Shown: one piece after another, positions 9,096 to 19,314 of the stretch
How positions within the stretch are numbered: position 1 is the stretch's first letter
Layout: every line of letters begins with the position of its first letter
NCBI RefSeq assembly: GCF_002813455.1
Contig: NZ_PHHE01000001.1
Location: 6,479,001-6,543,000 of the forward strand
Origin: Pseudomonas baetica
Lineage (GTDB): Bacteria; Pseudomonadota; Gammaproteobacteria; Pseudomonadales; Pseudomonadaceae
DNA: 64,000 bases
Direction of reading: 5' to 3'
Notes under the pieces: model-generated
The model's database searches: none
Seen by the model: only the letters and a program-made list of their open reading frames with translations
What the model was told of the DNA's origin: nothing
Translations under genes and position numbers: made by a program

Positions 9096-9429
9096 ATCAC
9101 TGTTTTGCAGTGACAGGCAAACGATATAGCCCGCCCCATAGCCGTGTAAGCCGGCGGATTCTGGCGCACGCGTAGGTAACGGCGCAAGGTGTTGTAGGGA
9201 GGATGGCGTAACGGTTCGTGTACTTTAAACGTGATAACCGGATGACGTTTACCCATGGACAATGGTGAATGGTCAGAGTCCAAAACCAGGGCACCTTCTG
9301 GACTACAGGTTCGTACTCCACGCCCTACGACTGTTCCAGAGTCCACCGACTTGCACGTCTGAACGCAGAATTTTATTGTTTGCTGCACTGAGCTTCATCA
9401 AACCAGTCAGTCAGTATTCAGAGGCTACG

Positions 9430-9567
9430 ATGACCACCAGCGGAAAGACCGAGGAACCTTGCAAAAAAGCAGTTCGTGAAGAGCTGACATTTCTTGATGT
9501 TCGGCAAGCTGCGCGTGATGGGCAAAAAGTTTTCAGAAAATTTGTGATCACTGGCAGGCTGCCTTAG
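9430..9567 (+). CDS. Small hypothetical protein (45 aa)
   Basis: A short frame starting MTTSGKTEEPCKKAVREELT, preceded by AGAGG six bases upstream, and ending 12 bases before the GFA gene start. It is charged, has no membrane segment and is not a family I recognise. Its position and ribosome site make translation possible, but it may be only leader sequence for the GFA gene. Confidence 0.3.
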   Translation: MTTSGKTEEPCKKAVREELTFLDVRQAARDGQKVFRKFVITGRLP

Positions 9568-9579
9568 CGGAGGTGCACC

Positions 9580-9972
9580 ATGGATCGATTGGCTGGCGGT
9601 TGCCTATGCGGCGATGTCCGTTTCGAAGTATCCGGCCAGCCCTACCGCGTCGGCATCTGCCACTGCCTCGACTGCCGCAAACGCCACGGCGCGCTGTTCC
9701 ACACCTCGGCAATTTTCCCTGAGCAAGCGCTGAAGGTCACCGGCAACCCACGCGACTATAACGGCCGGTTTTTCTGCCCGCGTTGCGGTTCACCCGTGTT
9801 CACGCGGTCGACAGATGAAGTTGAGGTCAACGTGGGTTCGCTCGATGAACCGAACCAGTTCAAACCCACTTATGAACTCTGGACCATCCGCCGCGAGTCG
9901 TGGCTATCGGCGCTTCCACTGGCTCACCACTACGAGCGTGATCGCGAGAGTACAAGTCGCACAGAGGAATAA
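9580..9972 (+). CDS. GFA-family zinc protein
   Basis: A 130-residue protein of the glutathione-dependent formaldehyde-activating (GFA) superfamily. Zinc-binding cysteines are visible: C8 and C10 in GGCLCGD, C27, C29 and C32 in CHCLDCRKRHG, and CPRCGSP near residue 70. The family includes S-(hydroxymethyl)glutathione synthase and many members of unknown activity. With no formaldehyde dehydrogenase nearby, a formaldehyde role is not supported. The start has GGAGG ten bases upstream. Confidence 0.85.
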   Translation: MDRLAGGCLCGDVRFEVSGQPYRVGICHCLDCRKRHGALFHTSAIFPEQALKVTGNPRDYNGRFFCPRCGSPVFTRSTDEVEVNVGSLDEPNQFKPTYELWTIRRESWLSALPLAHHYERDRESTSRTEE

Positions 9973-9999
9973 TGGACGTGAGCCCAATCACTTCCCCCT

Positions 10000-10088
10000 T
10001 GTGGGAGCGAGCCTGCTCGCGAAAGCGGTGGGTCATTCAGCTCAAGTTCAACTGAAAGATTGCATTCGCGAGCAAGCCCGCTCCCACA
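10000..10088. repeat. REPIN, GTGGGAGCGAGCCTGCTCGCG type
   Basis: Inverted REP pair between the convergent GFA and hydrolase genes. The left arm starts TGTGGGAGCGAGCCTGC and the right arm is a slightly divergent complement ending GCTCCCACA. Confidence 0.9.
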
Positions 10089-10115
10089 GGGTCAAGTGCA
10101 TGACTGCCACTGATC

Positions 10116-10946
10116 TCAGTTGCGAATAAAGGTCAGCAGATCCGCGTTAATCGTCTCCGCCTCAGTCGTCGGCATTCCATGCGGGAACCCCGGATACGAC
10201 TTCAACGTGCCGTTTGGCAGCAGTTTCGCCGATAAAGGCCCCGAGTTCGCATACGGCACAATCTGATCGTCCTCGCCATGCATCACCAGCACCGGCACGG
10301 TGACCTTCTTCAGATCTTCGGTGAAATCGGTCTGCGAGAACGCCACGATGCCGTCGTAATGCGCCTTGGCGCCGCCGATCATGCCCTGGCGCCACCAGTT
10401 TGAAATGATCCCTTCCGAAGGTTTGGCTCCCGGCCGGTTGTAGCCATAGAAAGGCCCGCTCGGAATATCCCGATAAAACTGCGCCCGATTGGTCGCCAGC
10501 TGCGCCTGAAAATCATCGAATACCGATTTCGGCAAACCACCCGGATTGCTCTCGGTCTGCACCATCAGCGGCGGCACGGCACTGATCAGCACGGCTTTGG
10601 CGACGTTGTCCTGACCATGGCGGGCGATGTAGTGGATGACCTCGCCGCCCCCGGTGGAGTGACCGACATGCACGACGTTTTTCACACCCAGATGATTGAC
10701 CACCGCCAAGGCATCGTCAGCGTAGTGATCCATGTCGTGCCCTTCCCAAACCTGACTCGACCGCCCGTGCCCACGGCGATCATGGGCAATCACCCGAAAG
10801 CCCTGCGCCAGAAAGAACAGCATCTGCGCATCCCAATCGTCCGAACTCAGCGGCCAGCCGTGGTGAAAGTGGATGACCGGGGCGTCTTTCGGCCCCCAGT
10901 CCTTGTAGAAAATCTCGACGCCGTCTTTGCTGGTGACAAATCCCAT
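10116..10946 (-). CDS. Alpha/beta hydrolase (non-heme chloroperoxidase-like)
   Basis: A 276-residue alpha/beta hydrolase. The oxyanion region is HFHHGWPLSS (about 26-35), the nucleophile is Ser97 in GHSTGGG, the acid is in HGEDDQIVP and the histidine is in FPHGMPTT near the C-terminus, so the triad is complete. The sequence pattern is that of cofactor-free haloperoxidase/esterase proteins. The start at 10946 has AGGAG eight bases upstream; the frame continues upstream without a better start. The substrate is unknown. Confidence 0.85.
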   Translation of the reverse strand: MGFVTSKDGVEIFYKDWGPKDAPVIHFHHGWPLSSDDWDAQMLFFLAQGFRVIAHDRRGHGRSSQVWEGHDMDHYADDALAVVNHLGVKNVVHVGHSTGGGEVIHYIARHGQDNVAKAVLISAVPPLMVQTESNPGGLPKSVFDDFQAQLATNRAQFYRDIPSGPFYGYNRPGAKPSEGIISNWWRQGMIGGAKAHYDGIVAFSQTDFTEDLKKVTVPVLVMHGEDDQIVPYANSGPLSAKLLPNGTLKSYPGFPHGMPTTEAETINADLLTFIRN

Positions 10947-11188
10947 GTTCGCTACTCCTGACCAATGTGGAGGATCGGTTTGCATGACGAGCGTGCCCGC
11001 GCGCGCGCTCGGGTGAGAGCCGTTATCAACTGTAGGATTAAAGTCGACATCTGCATGACCGGCGGTCGCCACACCTGGCCTTGCGCGCAAATTGCGCTTA
11101 GCTCAATGGGATAAGCCCAGGCGTGCGCAGGCATTCATTGCCGCAGCAACGCCCCTTCAGAACACCGTGAGTCTGAGGAAGTCCCCCG

Positions 11189-11644
11189 ATGCTGACCTTG
11201 AATATCAATGGCAAGGATCAGGAGCTCGATGTCCCCGCGGACATGCCGTTGCTCTGGGTCCTGCGCGATGTCGCGCACCTGACCGGTACCAAATTCGGTT
11301 GCGGCATGGCCCAGTGCGGCGCCTGTACCGTGCATGTCGACGGTGTGCCGTTGCGCGCCTGCATCACCCCGGCCACAGCGGTGGCCCATGGGCAAAAAAT
11401 CCTCACCATCGAAGGTTTGTCTACGGATGGCTCGCACCCGGTGCAGCAGGCCTGGGCCGAACTCGATGTGGTGCAGTGCGGTTACTGCCAGTCCGGGCAG
11501 ATCATGTCCGCTGCCGCGTTGCTGGCGAAAATCCCCCAACCCACCGACAGCGATATCGATCAGGCGCTCTCCGGCAATATTTGCCGCTGCGGCACCTACC
11601 CAAGAATTCGTGCCGCGGTCAAACGTGCGGCCGAGATCGGTTGA
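11189..11644 (+). CDS. iorA: (2Fe-2S) subunit of a molybdenum hydroxylase
   Basis: A 151-residue protein with both iron-sulfur clusters of the xanthine oxidase family. The plant-ferredoxin-like cluster uses C38, C43, C46 and C58 ([13 protein letters not shown]...C). The second cluster uses C97, C100, C132 and C134 (CGYCQSGQ ... CRCGTY). It is the electron-transfer subunit of an IorAB-type dehydrogenase (isoquinoline 1-oxidoreductase or aldehyde dehydrogenase). It starts an operon: the catalytic subunit begins 20 bases after its stop, then a cytochrome c. Confidence 0.9.
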   Translation: MLTLNINGKDQELDVPADMPLLWVLRDVAHLTGTKFGCGMAQCGACTVHVDGVPLRACITPATAVAHGQKILTIEGLSTDGSHPVQQAWAELDVVQCGYCQSGQIMSAAALLAKIPQPTDSDIDQALSGNICRCGTYPRIRAAVKRAAEIG

Positions 11645-11664
11645 GCCTGGCGGGGAGACAGACC

Positions 11665-13827
11665 ATGAACAGTCCCGTATCGCGTCGGGGTTTTCTCAAG
11701 GGCAGCGCCATGTTGGGCGGCGGTCTGGTGGTGGCGTTTGTCGTACCCGGCGCCCATCGTTTTGCGTTGGCGGCGGAGAATGAGGGTAAGGTCTTCGCGC
11801 CAAATGCTTTCCTGCGCATTGCCGCCGACAACAGCGTTACCGTGTTGCTCGGCCATTCGGAAATGGGGCAGGGCATCTGGACCGGCCTGACCATGCTGAT
11901 TGCCGAGGAACTGGACGCCGACTGGTCGACAATCCGCGTCGAACACTCGCCGGCCTCCGCGGCCGATTACGGCATGCCGGCGTTTGGCGGCATGCAGATT
12001 ACCGGCGGCTCGACCTCGACCTGGATGGAGTTCGACCGCTATCGATTGGCCGGCGCTACGGCGCGGCAGATGCTGGTTGAAGCGGCGGCCAAACGTTTTG
12101 AGGTGGCGCCTTCGGCGATTCGCACCGAGTCGGGTGTGGTGATCGCTGGCGATAAACGCGCGACTTACGGCGAACTGGCGGACGCCGCCGGGCAACTGCC
12201 GGTACCGGACCCAAAATCCATCACGTTCAAAGAAGCCAAGGACTGGAAAGTCATCGGCAAACCGACCAAGCGTCTGGACACCCCGGAGAAAATCACCGGT
12301 CGCGCCAAGTTCGGTATGGATGTGCAATTCGAGGGTTTGATGACCGCTATGGTCGCCCGCGCGCCAGCATTCGGTGCCACGGTCAAATCCTTCGAAGGCG
12401 CCGAAGCGCTGGCGGTGCCGGGCGTGCATAAGGTGCTGCAGGTGCCGACGGGAGTGGCAGTGATCGCTGACCATTACTGGGCGGCGAAACTGGGTCGCGA
12501 TGCGCTGAAAGTCGATTGGGACCTGGGGCCTAACGCGGATCTGAGCAGCGAAAAACTGCTGGAAAGTTTTCGCAAACTGGCTGCCACGCCGGGCACTTCG
12601 GCCAGCCAGGCCGGGGACGCCAAGGGCAATTTTGATAAAGCGGCGAAGAAAATCGACGTCGAATACAGCGTGCCGTATCTGGCGCACGCGCCGATGGAAC
12701 CGCTCAACTGCACGGTGAAAATCAGTGCCGAGAAATGTGAGATCTGGACGGGCACGCAGTTTCAGACACTGGATCAGATGGTTGCCGGCAAAATCACCGG
12801 ACTGAAACCCGAACAGGTGGAAATCCACACCGAGTTCCTCGGCGGCGGCTTTGGTCGGCGGGCCAATCCGACCTCGGACTTTGTCGCCGAAGCGGTGCAA
12901 GTGGCGAAAGCGGCAGGCATGCCGGTGAAAACCGTGTGGTCGCGGGAGGATGACATTCGTGGCGGTTACTACCGTTCGATGTTTTTGCATCAGGCGCGTG
13001 TCGGCCTTGGCGCCGATGGGCTGCCGCTGTCGTGGCAGCATGTGCTGGTCGGCCAGTCGATCATGACCGGTACGCTGATGGAGGCGACCATGGTCAAGAA
13101 CGGTATCGACCCAACCTCGGTCGAGGGCGTTGCAGACAGCCCTTACGTCAAAGACGTGGCCCATCATCAGGTCGAACTGCACTCGCCGCAGACCGGCATC
13201 AATGTGTTGTGGATGCGCTCAGTGGGGCACACCCATACCGCGTTTGTCATGGAATCGCTGATCGATGAGCTGGCCACGGCGGCCGGCAAGGGCCCGCTCG
13301 AGTACCGCCGCACGCTGCTCAAGGCGCATCCGCGGCATCTCGGCGTGCTCAATCTGGCGGTGGAGAAGGCCAACTGGACAGCGCCGTTGCCCGCCGGCCA
13401 TGCCTTGGGCGTGGCGGTACACGAGTCGTTCGGCAGCTATGTGGCGCAGGTGGCGGAGGTCTCGCAGGACAATCTGGCGATTCGTGTGCATCGCGTGGTG
13501 TGTGCGGTTGACTGTGGGATTGCGGTCAACCCGCAGAGCATCGCCGCGCAGATGGAATCGTGCATCACCTTCGGCCTGGGCATGGCGCTGCATAACAAAC
13601 TGACGCTGAAGAACGGCGCGGTGGTGCAGTCCAACTATCACGATTATCAGGTGCTGCGGCTCAACGAAATGCCGGTGGTCGAGGTGCATATCGTGCCCAG
13701 CAGCGAGAAACCCGGCGGCATCGGCGAGGCCGGTGTGCCGCCGACCGCGCCGGCGGTGGCCAATGCGTTGTTTGCCCTGACCGGGCAACGCTTGCGTGAA
13801 CTGCCGCTGCAACTGTCGGGGGTGTGA
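11665..13827 (+). CDS. iorB: Molybdopterin-binding catalytic subunit, IorB-like, Tat-exported
   Basis: A 720-residue protein whose start, [20 protein letters not shown], is a twin-arginine signal, so the holoenzyme works in the periplasm. The molybdenum-cofactor domain has GQGIWTG, GGGFGRR and the C-terminal GEAGVPP segment carrying the catalytic glutamate, all typical of the isoquinoline oxidoreductase/aldehyde dehydrogenase large subunit lacking a separate FAD subunit. An upstream in-frame extension exists but overlaps iorA and would bury the signal, so 11665 is chosen. The substrate (N-heterocycle or aldehyde) is not determinable here. The stop is followed after one base by the cytochrome gene. 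Confidence 0.9.
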   Translation: MNSPVSRRGFLKGSAMLGGGLVVAFVVPGAHRFALAAENEGKVFAPNAFLRIAADNSVTVLLGHSEMGQGIWTGLTMLIAEELDADWSTIRVEHSPASAADYGMPAFGGMQITGGSTSTWMEFDRYRLAGATARQMLVEAAAKRFEVAPSAIRTESGVVIAGDKRATYGELADAAGQLPVPDPKSITFKEAKDWKVIGKPTKRLDTPEKITGRAKFGMDVQFEGLMTAMVARAPAFGATVKSFEGAEALAVPGVHKVLQVPTGVAVIADHYWAAKLGRDALKVDWDLGPNADLSSEKLLESFRKLAATPGTSASQAGDAKGNFDKAAKKIDVEYSVPYLAHAPMEPLNCTVKISAEKCEIWTGTQFQTLDQMVAGKITGLKPEQVEIHTEFLGGGFGRRANPTSDFVAEAVQVAKAAGMPVKTVWSREDDIRGGYYRSMFLHQARVGLGADGLPLSWQHVLVGQSIMTGTLMEATMVKNGIDPTSVEGVADSPYVKDVAHHQVELHSPQTGINVLWMRSVGHTHTAFVMESLIDELATAAGKGPLEYRRTLLKAHPRHLGVLNLAVEKANWTAPLPAGHALGVAVHESFGSYVAQVAEVSQDNLAIRVHRVVCAVDCGIAVNPQSIAAQMESCITFGLGMALHNKLTLKNGAVVQSNYHDYQVLRLNEMPVVEVHIVPSSEKPGGIGEAGVPPTAPAVANALFALTGQRLRELPLQLSGV

Positions 13828-13828
13828 G

Positions 13829-14407
13829 ATGAAACGACATCTGCTGTTGGGTGCGCTGGTGCTGGTGGGGCTGGGCGGCTACGCCTCGGACTTGTTCGCC
13901 GATGATCAGGAGGCCTTGAAGGCCTTCGGTACGATTCAAAAAGTCTTTCAGAGCCCGCGCTGCCAGAACTGCCACATTCCCGGGGATTCGCCGCTGCAAT
14001 TCGACGCCGGCATTCCCCATGCGATGAACGTGGTGCGCGGCATGGACGGCAAAGGCGCCGCCGGTTTGCCGTGCGCAACGTGTCATGCCCAAAGCAATCC
14101 GCCGGCCAGTTACGGCCTCCATGCGCCACCGGGTGCGCCGCACTGGAGCCTGCCGCCCGCCGCGCACAAAATGGCCTGGATCGGCCTGCCAGCGGACAAG
14201 CTCTGCGCAATGATCAAGGACCGTTCTAGCAATGGCGACCGCGATTTCGCCGCGCTGATCAAGCATGTCAGCGAGGACAAACTGGTGCTCTGGGGCTGGA
14301 ACCCCGGCACAGGGCGCGCACCGGTGCCGGTGCCCCACGATCTATTCGTGAACCAGTTCAAGCTCTGGGCCGATGCTGGCGGGCCGTGCCCGACGGCGGG
14401 TGGTTGA
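13829..14407 (+). CDS. Diheme cytochrome c, partner of IorAB
   Basis: A 192-residue protein with an N-terminal signal/anchor ([20 protein letters not shown]) and two heme-binding motifs, CQNCH (45-49) and CATCH (82-86). It directly follows iorB with a single intervening base, so it is the probable physiological electron acceptor passing electrons to the respiratory chain. It is not a standard class I cytochrome in its C-terminal half, which resembles an isoquinoline 1-oxidoreductase-associated protein. Confidence 0.8.
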   Translation: MKRHLLLGALVLVGLGGYASDLFADDQEALKAFGTIQKVFQSPRCQNCHIPGDSPLQFDAGIPHAMNVVRGMDGKGAAGLPCATCHAQSNPPASYGLHAPPGAPHWSLPPAAHKMAWIGLPADKLCAMIKDRSSNGDRDFAALIKHVSEDKLVLWGWNPGTGRAPVPVPHDLFVNQFKLWADAGGPCPTAGG

Positions 14408-14470
14408 TAGGCGTGAGGCATCGCTCAATTGGGGCTACTCTAAGGGCCATTGATGCCAATGGAGTGTGTG

Positions 14471-15436
14471 ATGCTGGTTCCCGGAAAACCTGCCAACGAA
14501 GCGGCGCGCATTCAGGTGCTGCACGGTCTCAACCTTCTCGACTCGGCGCCCGAGGAGCGTTTCGACCGACTCACGCGGCTGGCCAAGCGCCTGTTCAATG
14601 TGCCGATCGCCCTGGTGACGCTGGTGGACAAGGATCGCCAGTGGTTCAAGTCTTGTGTCGGCCTGGATGTCACTGAAACCTCGCGGGACGTGTCGTTCTG
14701 CGGCCACGCGATTCTCAAGAACGATTTGTTGCTGGTGCCCGACGCCCGCGAGGACGAACGCTTTCACGACAATCCTCTGGTAACCGGCGAGCCACACATT
14801 CGCTTCTATGCCGGTTACCCGCTGACCGTGCCCAATGGCAACAAAATGGGCACGCTGTGCCTGATCGACACCAAACCCCGTGAGCTCGATGACGAAGAGC
14901 GCGCGCTGCTGCGTGACCTGGCGGAAATGGCCGAGCAAGAGCTGACAGCGGTGCAAATGGCGAGCATGGACGAGCTGACGCTGTTGTCCAACCGTCGCGG
15001 CTTCAAGCAATTGGCTCAGCATGCGCTGGACGCCTGCGCCCGGTTGAACCGGCCGGCGACACTGCTGTTTTTCGACCTCAATGATTTCAAACAGATCAAC
15101 GATCTCTATGGCCATGCCGAGGGCGACGGTGCATTGAAGACCTTCGCTGATGTGCTGCGCATTGCCTTTCGCGAAAGCGACGTGGTCGGGCGCTTGGGCG
15201 GCGATGAATTCGTCGCGTTGCTGACCGGTTCGAGTCATATCGAGACCACGGCGATCATGGCGCGGCTCAGGGACATCCTCGAAGAGCGCAACGCCACGTT
15301 GCACCGCGGATATGCCATCCGCTTCAGCGTCGGCCAGATCGAATACGAATCGAAGCGCCATGAAACGGTGGATCAATTGCTGGCAGATGCCGATAGCGCG
15401 ATGTATGTGCACAAGCAGGCCCTAAAGCGCAGTTAA
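14471..15436 (+). CDS. GAF-GGDEF diguanylate cyclase
   Basis: A 321-residue cytoplasmic protein. A GAF domain covers about 20-150 (FNVPIALVTLVDKDRQWFKS ... GHAILKND). A GGDEF domain follows, with the intact active-site motif GGDEF at 243-247 and an RESD inhibitory-site motif five residues before it, so both c-di-GMP synthesis and product inhibition are expected. The start at 14471 has GGAG six bases upstream; 14450 and 14459 are weaker alternatives. There are no membrane segments. The GAF ligand is unknown. Confidence 0.9.
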   Translation: MLVPGKPANEAARIQVLHGLNLLDSAPEERFDRLTRLAKRLFNVPIALVTLVDKDRQWFKSCVGLDVTETSRDVSFCGHAILKNDLLLVPDAREDERFHDNPLVTGEPHIRFYAGYPLTVPNGNKMGTLCLIDTKPRELDDEERALLRDLAEMAEQELTAVQMASMDELTLLSNRRGFKQLAQHALDACARLNRPATLLFFDLNDFKQINDLYGHAEGDGALKTFADVLRIAFRESDVVGRLGGDEFVALLTGSSHIETTAIMARLRDILEERNATLHRGYAIRFSVGQIEYESKRHETVDQLLADADSAMYVHKQALKRS

Positions 15437-15443
15437 TGCTGGC

Positions 15444-16795
15444 CTCTTCGCGGGCAAGCCCGCTCCCACAGGTATCTTGGCTGTACTCAGTTTCGCCGTT
15501 CACCGCAGAACCTTGTGGGAGCTTGCCAGCGAAAGCGCTGTGTCAGTCAATAAATACTCATGCTATGCCGACGCCTTCGCGGGCAAGCCCGCTCCCACAG
15601 GTATCCTGGCTGTACTCAGTTTCGCCGTTCACCGCAGAACCTTGTGGGAGCTTGCCTGCGAAAGCGCTGTGTCAGTCAATAAATACTCATGCTATGCCGA
15701 TGCCTTAGCGCGCAAGCCCGCTCCCACAGGTATCCTGGCTGTACTCAATTTTGCCGTTCACCGCAGAACCTTGTGGGAGCTGGCTTGCCAGCGAAAGCAG
15801 TGTGTCAGCCAATAAAGACTCATGCTATGCCGACGCCTTCGCGGGCAAGCCCGCTCCCACAGGTATCCTGGCTGTACTCAATTTTGCCGTTCACCGCAGA
15901 ACCTTGTGGGAGCTGGCTTGCCAGCGAAAGCAGTGTGTCAGCCAATAAAGACTCATGCTATGCCGACGCCTTCGCGGGCAAGCCCGCTCCCACAGGTATC
16001 CTGGCTGTACTCAATTTTGCCGTTCACCGCAGAACCTTGTGGGAGCTGGCTTGCTAGCGAAAGCGGTGTGTCAGCCAATAAAGACTCATGCTATGCCGAC
16101 GCCTTCGCGGGCAAGCCCGCTCCCACAGGTATCCTGGCTGTACTCAATTTTGCCGTTCACCGCAGAACCTTGTGGGAGCTGGCTTGCCAGCGAAAGCAGT
16201 GTGTCAGCCAATAAAGACTCATGCTATGCCGACGCCTTCGCGGGCAAGCCCGCTCCCACAGGTATCCTGGCTGTACTCAATTTTGCCGTTCACCGCAGAA
16301 CCTTGTGGGAGCTGGCTTGCCAGCGAAAGCAGTGTGTCAGCCAATAAAGACTCATGCTATGCCGACGCCTTCGCGGGCAAGCCCGCTCCCACAGGTATCC
16401 TGGCTGTACTCAATTTTGCCGTTCACCGCAGAACCTTGTGGGAGCTGGCTTGCCAGCGAAAGCGGTGTGTCAGCCAATAAAGACTCATGCTATGCCGACG
16501 CCTTCGCGGGCAAGCCCGCTCCCACAGGTATCCTGGCTGTACTCAGTTTCGCCGTTCACCGCAGAACCTTGTGGGAGCTGGCTTGCCAGCGAAAGCAGTG
16601 TGTCAGCCAATAAAGACTCATGCTATGCCGACGCCTTCGCGGGCAAGCCCGCTCCCACAGGTATCCTGGCTGTACTCAATTTTGCCGTTCACCGCAGAAC
16701 CTTGTGGGAGCTGGCTTGCCAGCGAAAGCAGTGTGTCAGCCAATAAAGACTCATGCTATGCCGATGCCTTCGCGGGCAAGCTGCTCCCACAGGGT
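15444..16795. repeat. Tandem array of about ten 133-bp REPIN units
   Basis: The same segment repeats head to tail with a 133-base period (the first two units are shorter, about 127-128). Each unit holds two inverted REPs: GGCAAGCCCGCTCCCACAGG, and TGTGGGAGCTGGCTTGCCAG (with a 4-base deletion in the early units). These are joined by a spacer with TCCTGGCTGTACTCA and a second spacer with AATAAAGACTCATGCTATGCC. Units 3-10 are almost identical, while units 1-2 differ (AATAAATACTC, the shorter REP), so amplification probably occurred toward the right end. The last copy is truncated near 16795. Overlapping frames in the array recur every 133 bases, not a multiple of 3, and are not genes. Confidence 0.95.
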
Positions 16796-16842
16796 TTGGT
16801 GGTGCTTACGGTATACGCGGAGTTGCAGATATCGCAGGCATA

Positions 16843-16872
16843 AAAAAACCCGCCAGAAGAGGCGGGTTTTTT
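16843..16872 (-). terminator. Rho-independent terminator of fabI
   Basis: CCCGCC-AGAAGA-GGCGGG flanked by A and T runs, so it can act on both strands. It lies about 17 bases past the fabI stop and ends fabI transcription before the REPIN array. Confidence 0.9.
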
Positions 16873-16888
16873 ATTGGCTAAGCGAAGA

Positions 16889-17683
16889 TCACTCTTCGAT
16901 GTTGCCCATGGCGGTGGTGTTGAAGCCGCCGTCGACGTACATGATTTCACCGCTGATGCCCGACGCCAGGTCGGAGCACAGGAAGGCGCCGGCGTTGCCG
17001 ACTTCGTCGATGGTGACGTTGCGGCGCAGCGGGGTTTGCGCTTCGTTGGCGACCAGCATCTTGCGGAAGTTCTTGATGCCCGACGCTGCCAGGGTGCGGA
17101 TCGGGCCAGCCGATACGCAGTTGACGCGGGTGCCGTCCGGGCCCAGGGAGCCGGCCAGGTAACGGACGCCAGCTTCCAGCGAAGCCTTGGCCATGCCCAT
17201 CACGTTGTAGTTAGGCATGGTGCGCTCGGCGCCCAGGTACGACAGGGTCAGCAGGCTGCCATTGCGGCCTTTCATCATTTCGCGGCCAGCCTTGGCCAGG
17301 GCCACGAAGCTGTAGGCGCTGATGTCGTGAGCGATGCGGAAACCGTCACGGGTGGTGGCTTCGGTGAAGTCGCCGTCCAGTTGGTCGCCCGGGGCGAAAC
17401 CAACGGAGTGGACGATGCAGTCCAGGCCGTCCCACTTCTTGCTCAGTGCTTCGAAGACCTTGGCGATTTCTTCATCGCTGGCCACGTCGCACGGGAAGCA
17501 CAGCTCAGGGCTCGAACCCCAGCCCTGGGCGAATTCTTCAACACGACCTTTGAGTTTGTCGTTCTGATAAGTGAAGGCAAGCTCAGCGCCCTCGCGATGC
17601 ATGGCGGCAGCGATGCCGGATGCGATGGACAGCTTGCTGGCGACACCGACGATCAGTACGCGCTTACCGGCGAGAAAACCCAT
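16889..17683 (-). CDS. fabI: Enoyl-[acyl-carrier-protein] reductase (NADH), FabI
   Basis: A 264-residue enzyme reducing enoyl-ACP in the last step of each fatty-acid elongation cycle. The N-terminal nucleotide-binding segment is [21 protein letters not shown]. The catalytic pair is Tyr159 and Lys166 (YNVMGMAK, spacing Y-x6-K) with Tyr149 upstream, as in triclosan-sensitive FabI. The start at 17683 has GAGGAG seven bases upstream. Only 19 bases separate it from the upstream ABC ATPase gene, so it may be partly co-transcribed with the npp operon, as in P. aeruginosa. Confidence 0.97.
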   Translation of the reverse strand: MGFLAGKRVLIVGVASKLSIASGIAAAMHREGAELAFTYQNDKLKGRVEEFAQGWGSSPELCFPCDVASDEEIAKVFEALSKKWDGLDCIVHSVGFAPGDQLDGDFTEATTRDGFRIAHDISAYSFVALAKAGREMMKGRNGSLLTLSYLGAERTMPNYNVMGMAKASLEAGVRYLAGSLGPDGTRVNCVSAGPIRTLAASGIKNFRKMLVANEAQTPLRRNVTIDEVGNAGAFLCSDLASGISGEIMYVDGGFNTTAMGNIEE

Positions 17684-17702
17684 GTGTTGCTCCTCTTTCA
17701 GG

Positions 17703-19313
17703 TTATTGCGCAGTGGCTGGTGCCAAAAAAGCGGCTTCCAGCAACTGCTGTGTATACGGATGTTGGGGAGCGGCAAAGATTGCTTGCGCCTCTCCCTGTT
17801 CGACCACTTGGCCATGCTTGACCACCATCAGCTGGTGGCTCAGCGCTTTGACGACAGCCAGGTCATGGCTGATGAACAAATACGTCAGGTTGTACTTGGC
17901 TTGCAGTGAACGCAACAGCTCCACCACTTGCCGCTGCACCGTCCGGTCGAGGGCCGAAGTCGGCTCGTCCAGAAGGATCAGCGCCGGTTTGAGCACCAAA
18001 GCCCGGGCAATGGCGATTCGTTGCCGTTGCCCACCGGAAAATTCGTGGGGGTAGCGGTGCCGGGTTTCCGGATCCAGACCTACCTCCTTCAATGCCGCAA
18101 TAATCGCTGCCTCTTGTTCCTCAGCGGTGCCCATCTTGTGAATCCGCAGGCCTTCGCCGACGATGTCGCTCACGCACATGCGCGGGCTCAGGCTGCCAAA
18201 CGGGTCCTGAAACACCACCTGCATCTCTCGACGCAACGGGCGAATCTCGTTCTGCGTCAGGCAGTCTAGCTGCTTGCCTTCAAAGCGGATGGCGCCTTTG
18301 CTGCCGATCAGCCGCAAAATCGCCAGACCCAGCGTGGATTTGCCGGAACCGCTTTCCCCCACGATCCCCAGGGTTTGACCCTGCGGCAGGCTGAAATTGA
18401 TGCCGTCCACTGCCTTGACGTAATCCACCGTGCGTTTGAGCAGGCCTTTCTTGATCGGGAACCAGACTTTCAGGTCCTCGACCTCAAGCAGCGGCGCGCC
18501 GATTTTATTGGTCGCCGGGCCTCCGCTGGGCTCCGCGCCGAGCAATTCCCGAGTGTACGGATGCTGCGGCGAACGGAACAGCTCTGCGCACGATGCCTGT
18601 TCGACGATGCAACCGCGCTGCATGACACATACACGATGCGCAATTCTTCGCACCAGGTTCAAATCGTGACTGATCAGTAGCAACGACATGCCCAATCTGG
18701 CCTGAAGTTCCTTGAGCAAATCGAGGATTTTCAGCTGAACGGTCACGTCCAGCGCGGTGGTCGGTTCGTCGGCAATCAGCAGTTCCGGCTCGTTGGCCAG
18801 GGCCATGGCGATCATCACCCGCTGACGCTGACCACCGGACAATTCGTGGGGCAGGGCCTTGAGGCGCTTGTGCGGTTCAGGGATGCCGACCATCTCCAGC
18901 AGCTCCAGGGTGCGTCTGGTCGCGACTTTGCCGGTCAGGCCCTTGTGGATGCCGAGGATCTCGTTGATCTGCTTTTCGATCGAGTGCAGCGGATTGAGCG
19001 AGGTCATCGGCTCCTGAAAGATCATCGCGATACGGTTGCCACGGATGTGGCGAATGGTCTTTTCGCTCAGGCCCAGCAGATTTTGCCCGGAATAGTTGAT
19101 GCTGCCAGCCGGATGCCGGGCGAGCGGGTAGGGCAGCAAGCGCAGAATCGAGTGCGCCGTCACCGATTTTCCCGAACCGGATTCGCCGACCAATGCCAAG
19201 GTCTCGCCGCGTTTGATATCGAAGCTGACGCCTTCGACCACCCGGTGTATGCGCTCGCCAAAGCCGAATTCGACGGCGAGGTCGCGCACTTCGATCAGAT
19301 TGTCCTGATTCAT
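17703..19313 (-). CDS. nppD: Peptide ABC transporter, double ATPase (NppD/YejF)
   Basis: A 536-residue fusion of two ABC ATPase domains. Each has a Walker A (GESGSGKS twice, about residues 43 and 325), an LSGGQ-type signature (ELSGGQRQR and EFSGGQRQR) and a Walker B ([12 protein letters not shown] and [12 protein letters not shown]). It powers the Npp/Yej importer for di/oligopeptides and peptidyl-nucleoside compounds. The start at 19313 is one base from the permease stop. The assignment rests on the conserved order nppA1A2BCD-fabI. Confidence 0.9.
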   Translation of the reverse strand: MNQDNLIEVRDLAVEFGFGERIHRVVEGVSFDIKRGETLALVGESGSGKSVTAHSILRLLPYPLARHPAGSINYSGQNLLGLSEKTIRHIRGNRIAMIFQEPMTSLNPLHSIEKQINEILGIHKGLTGKVATRRTLELLEMVGIPEPHKRLKALPHELSGGQRQRVMIAMALANEPELLIADEPTTALDVTVQLKILDLLKELQARLGMSLLLISHDLNLVRRIAHRVCVMQRGCIVEQASCAELFRSPQHPYTRELLGAEPSGGPATNKIGAPLLEVEDLKVWFPIKKGLLKRTVDYVKAVDGINFSLPQGQTLGIVGESGSGKSTLGLAILRLIGSKGAIRFEGKQLDCLTQNEIRPLRREMQVVFQDPFGSLSPRMCVSDIVGEGLRIHKMGTAEEQEAAIIAALKEVGLDPETRHRYPHEFSGGQRQRIAIARALVLKPALILLDEPTSALDRTVQRQVVELLRSLQAKYNLTYLFISHDLAVVKALSHQLMVVKHGQVVEQGEAQAIFAAPQHPYTQQLLEAAFLAPATAQ

Positions 19314-19314
19314 T

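Noticed and set aside
9074..9388. A 104-codon minus-strand frame and an overlapping 74-codon frame upstream of the DUF6124 leader.
   Set aside because: No domain or ribosome site; the region is explained better by RNA structure, and two overlapping frames compete without coding bias in either.
11092..11664. N-terminal extension of iorB starting at 11092.
   Set aside because: It overlaps iorA out of frame and would bury the Tat signal at 11665.
15444..16795. CRISPR array.
   Set aside because: Repeats are 133 bases with no variable spacers and no cas genes; the units are REPIN pairs.
15436..17162. A ladder of about 130-codon frames (MLCRRLRGQARSHRYP...) recurring every 133 bases.
   Set aside because: They are translations of the REPIN tandem array, shifting frame each unit since 133 is not divisible by 3; no ribosome sites.
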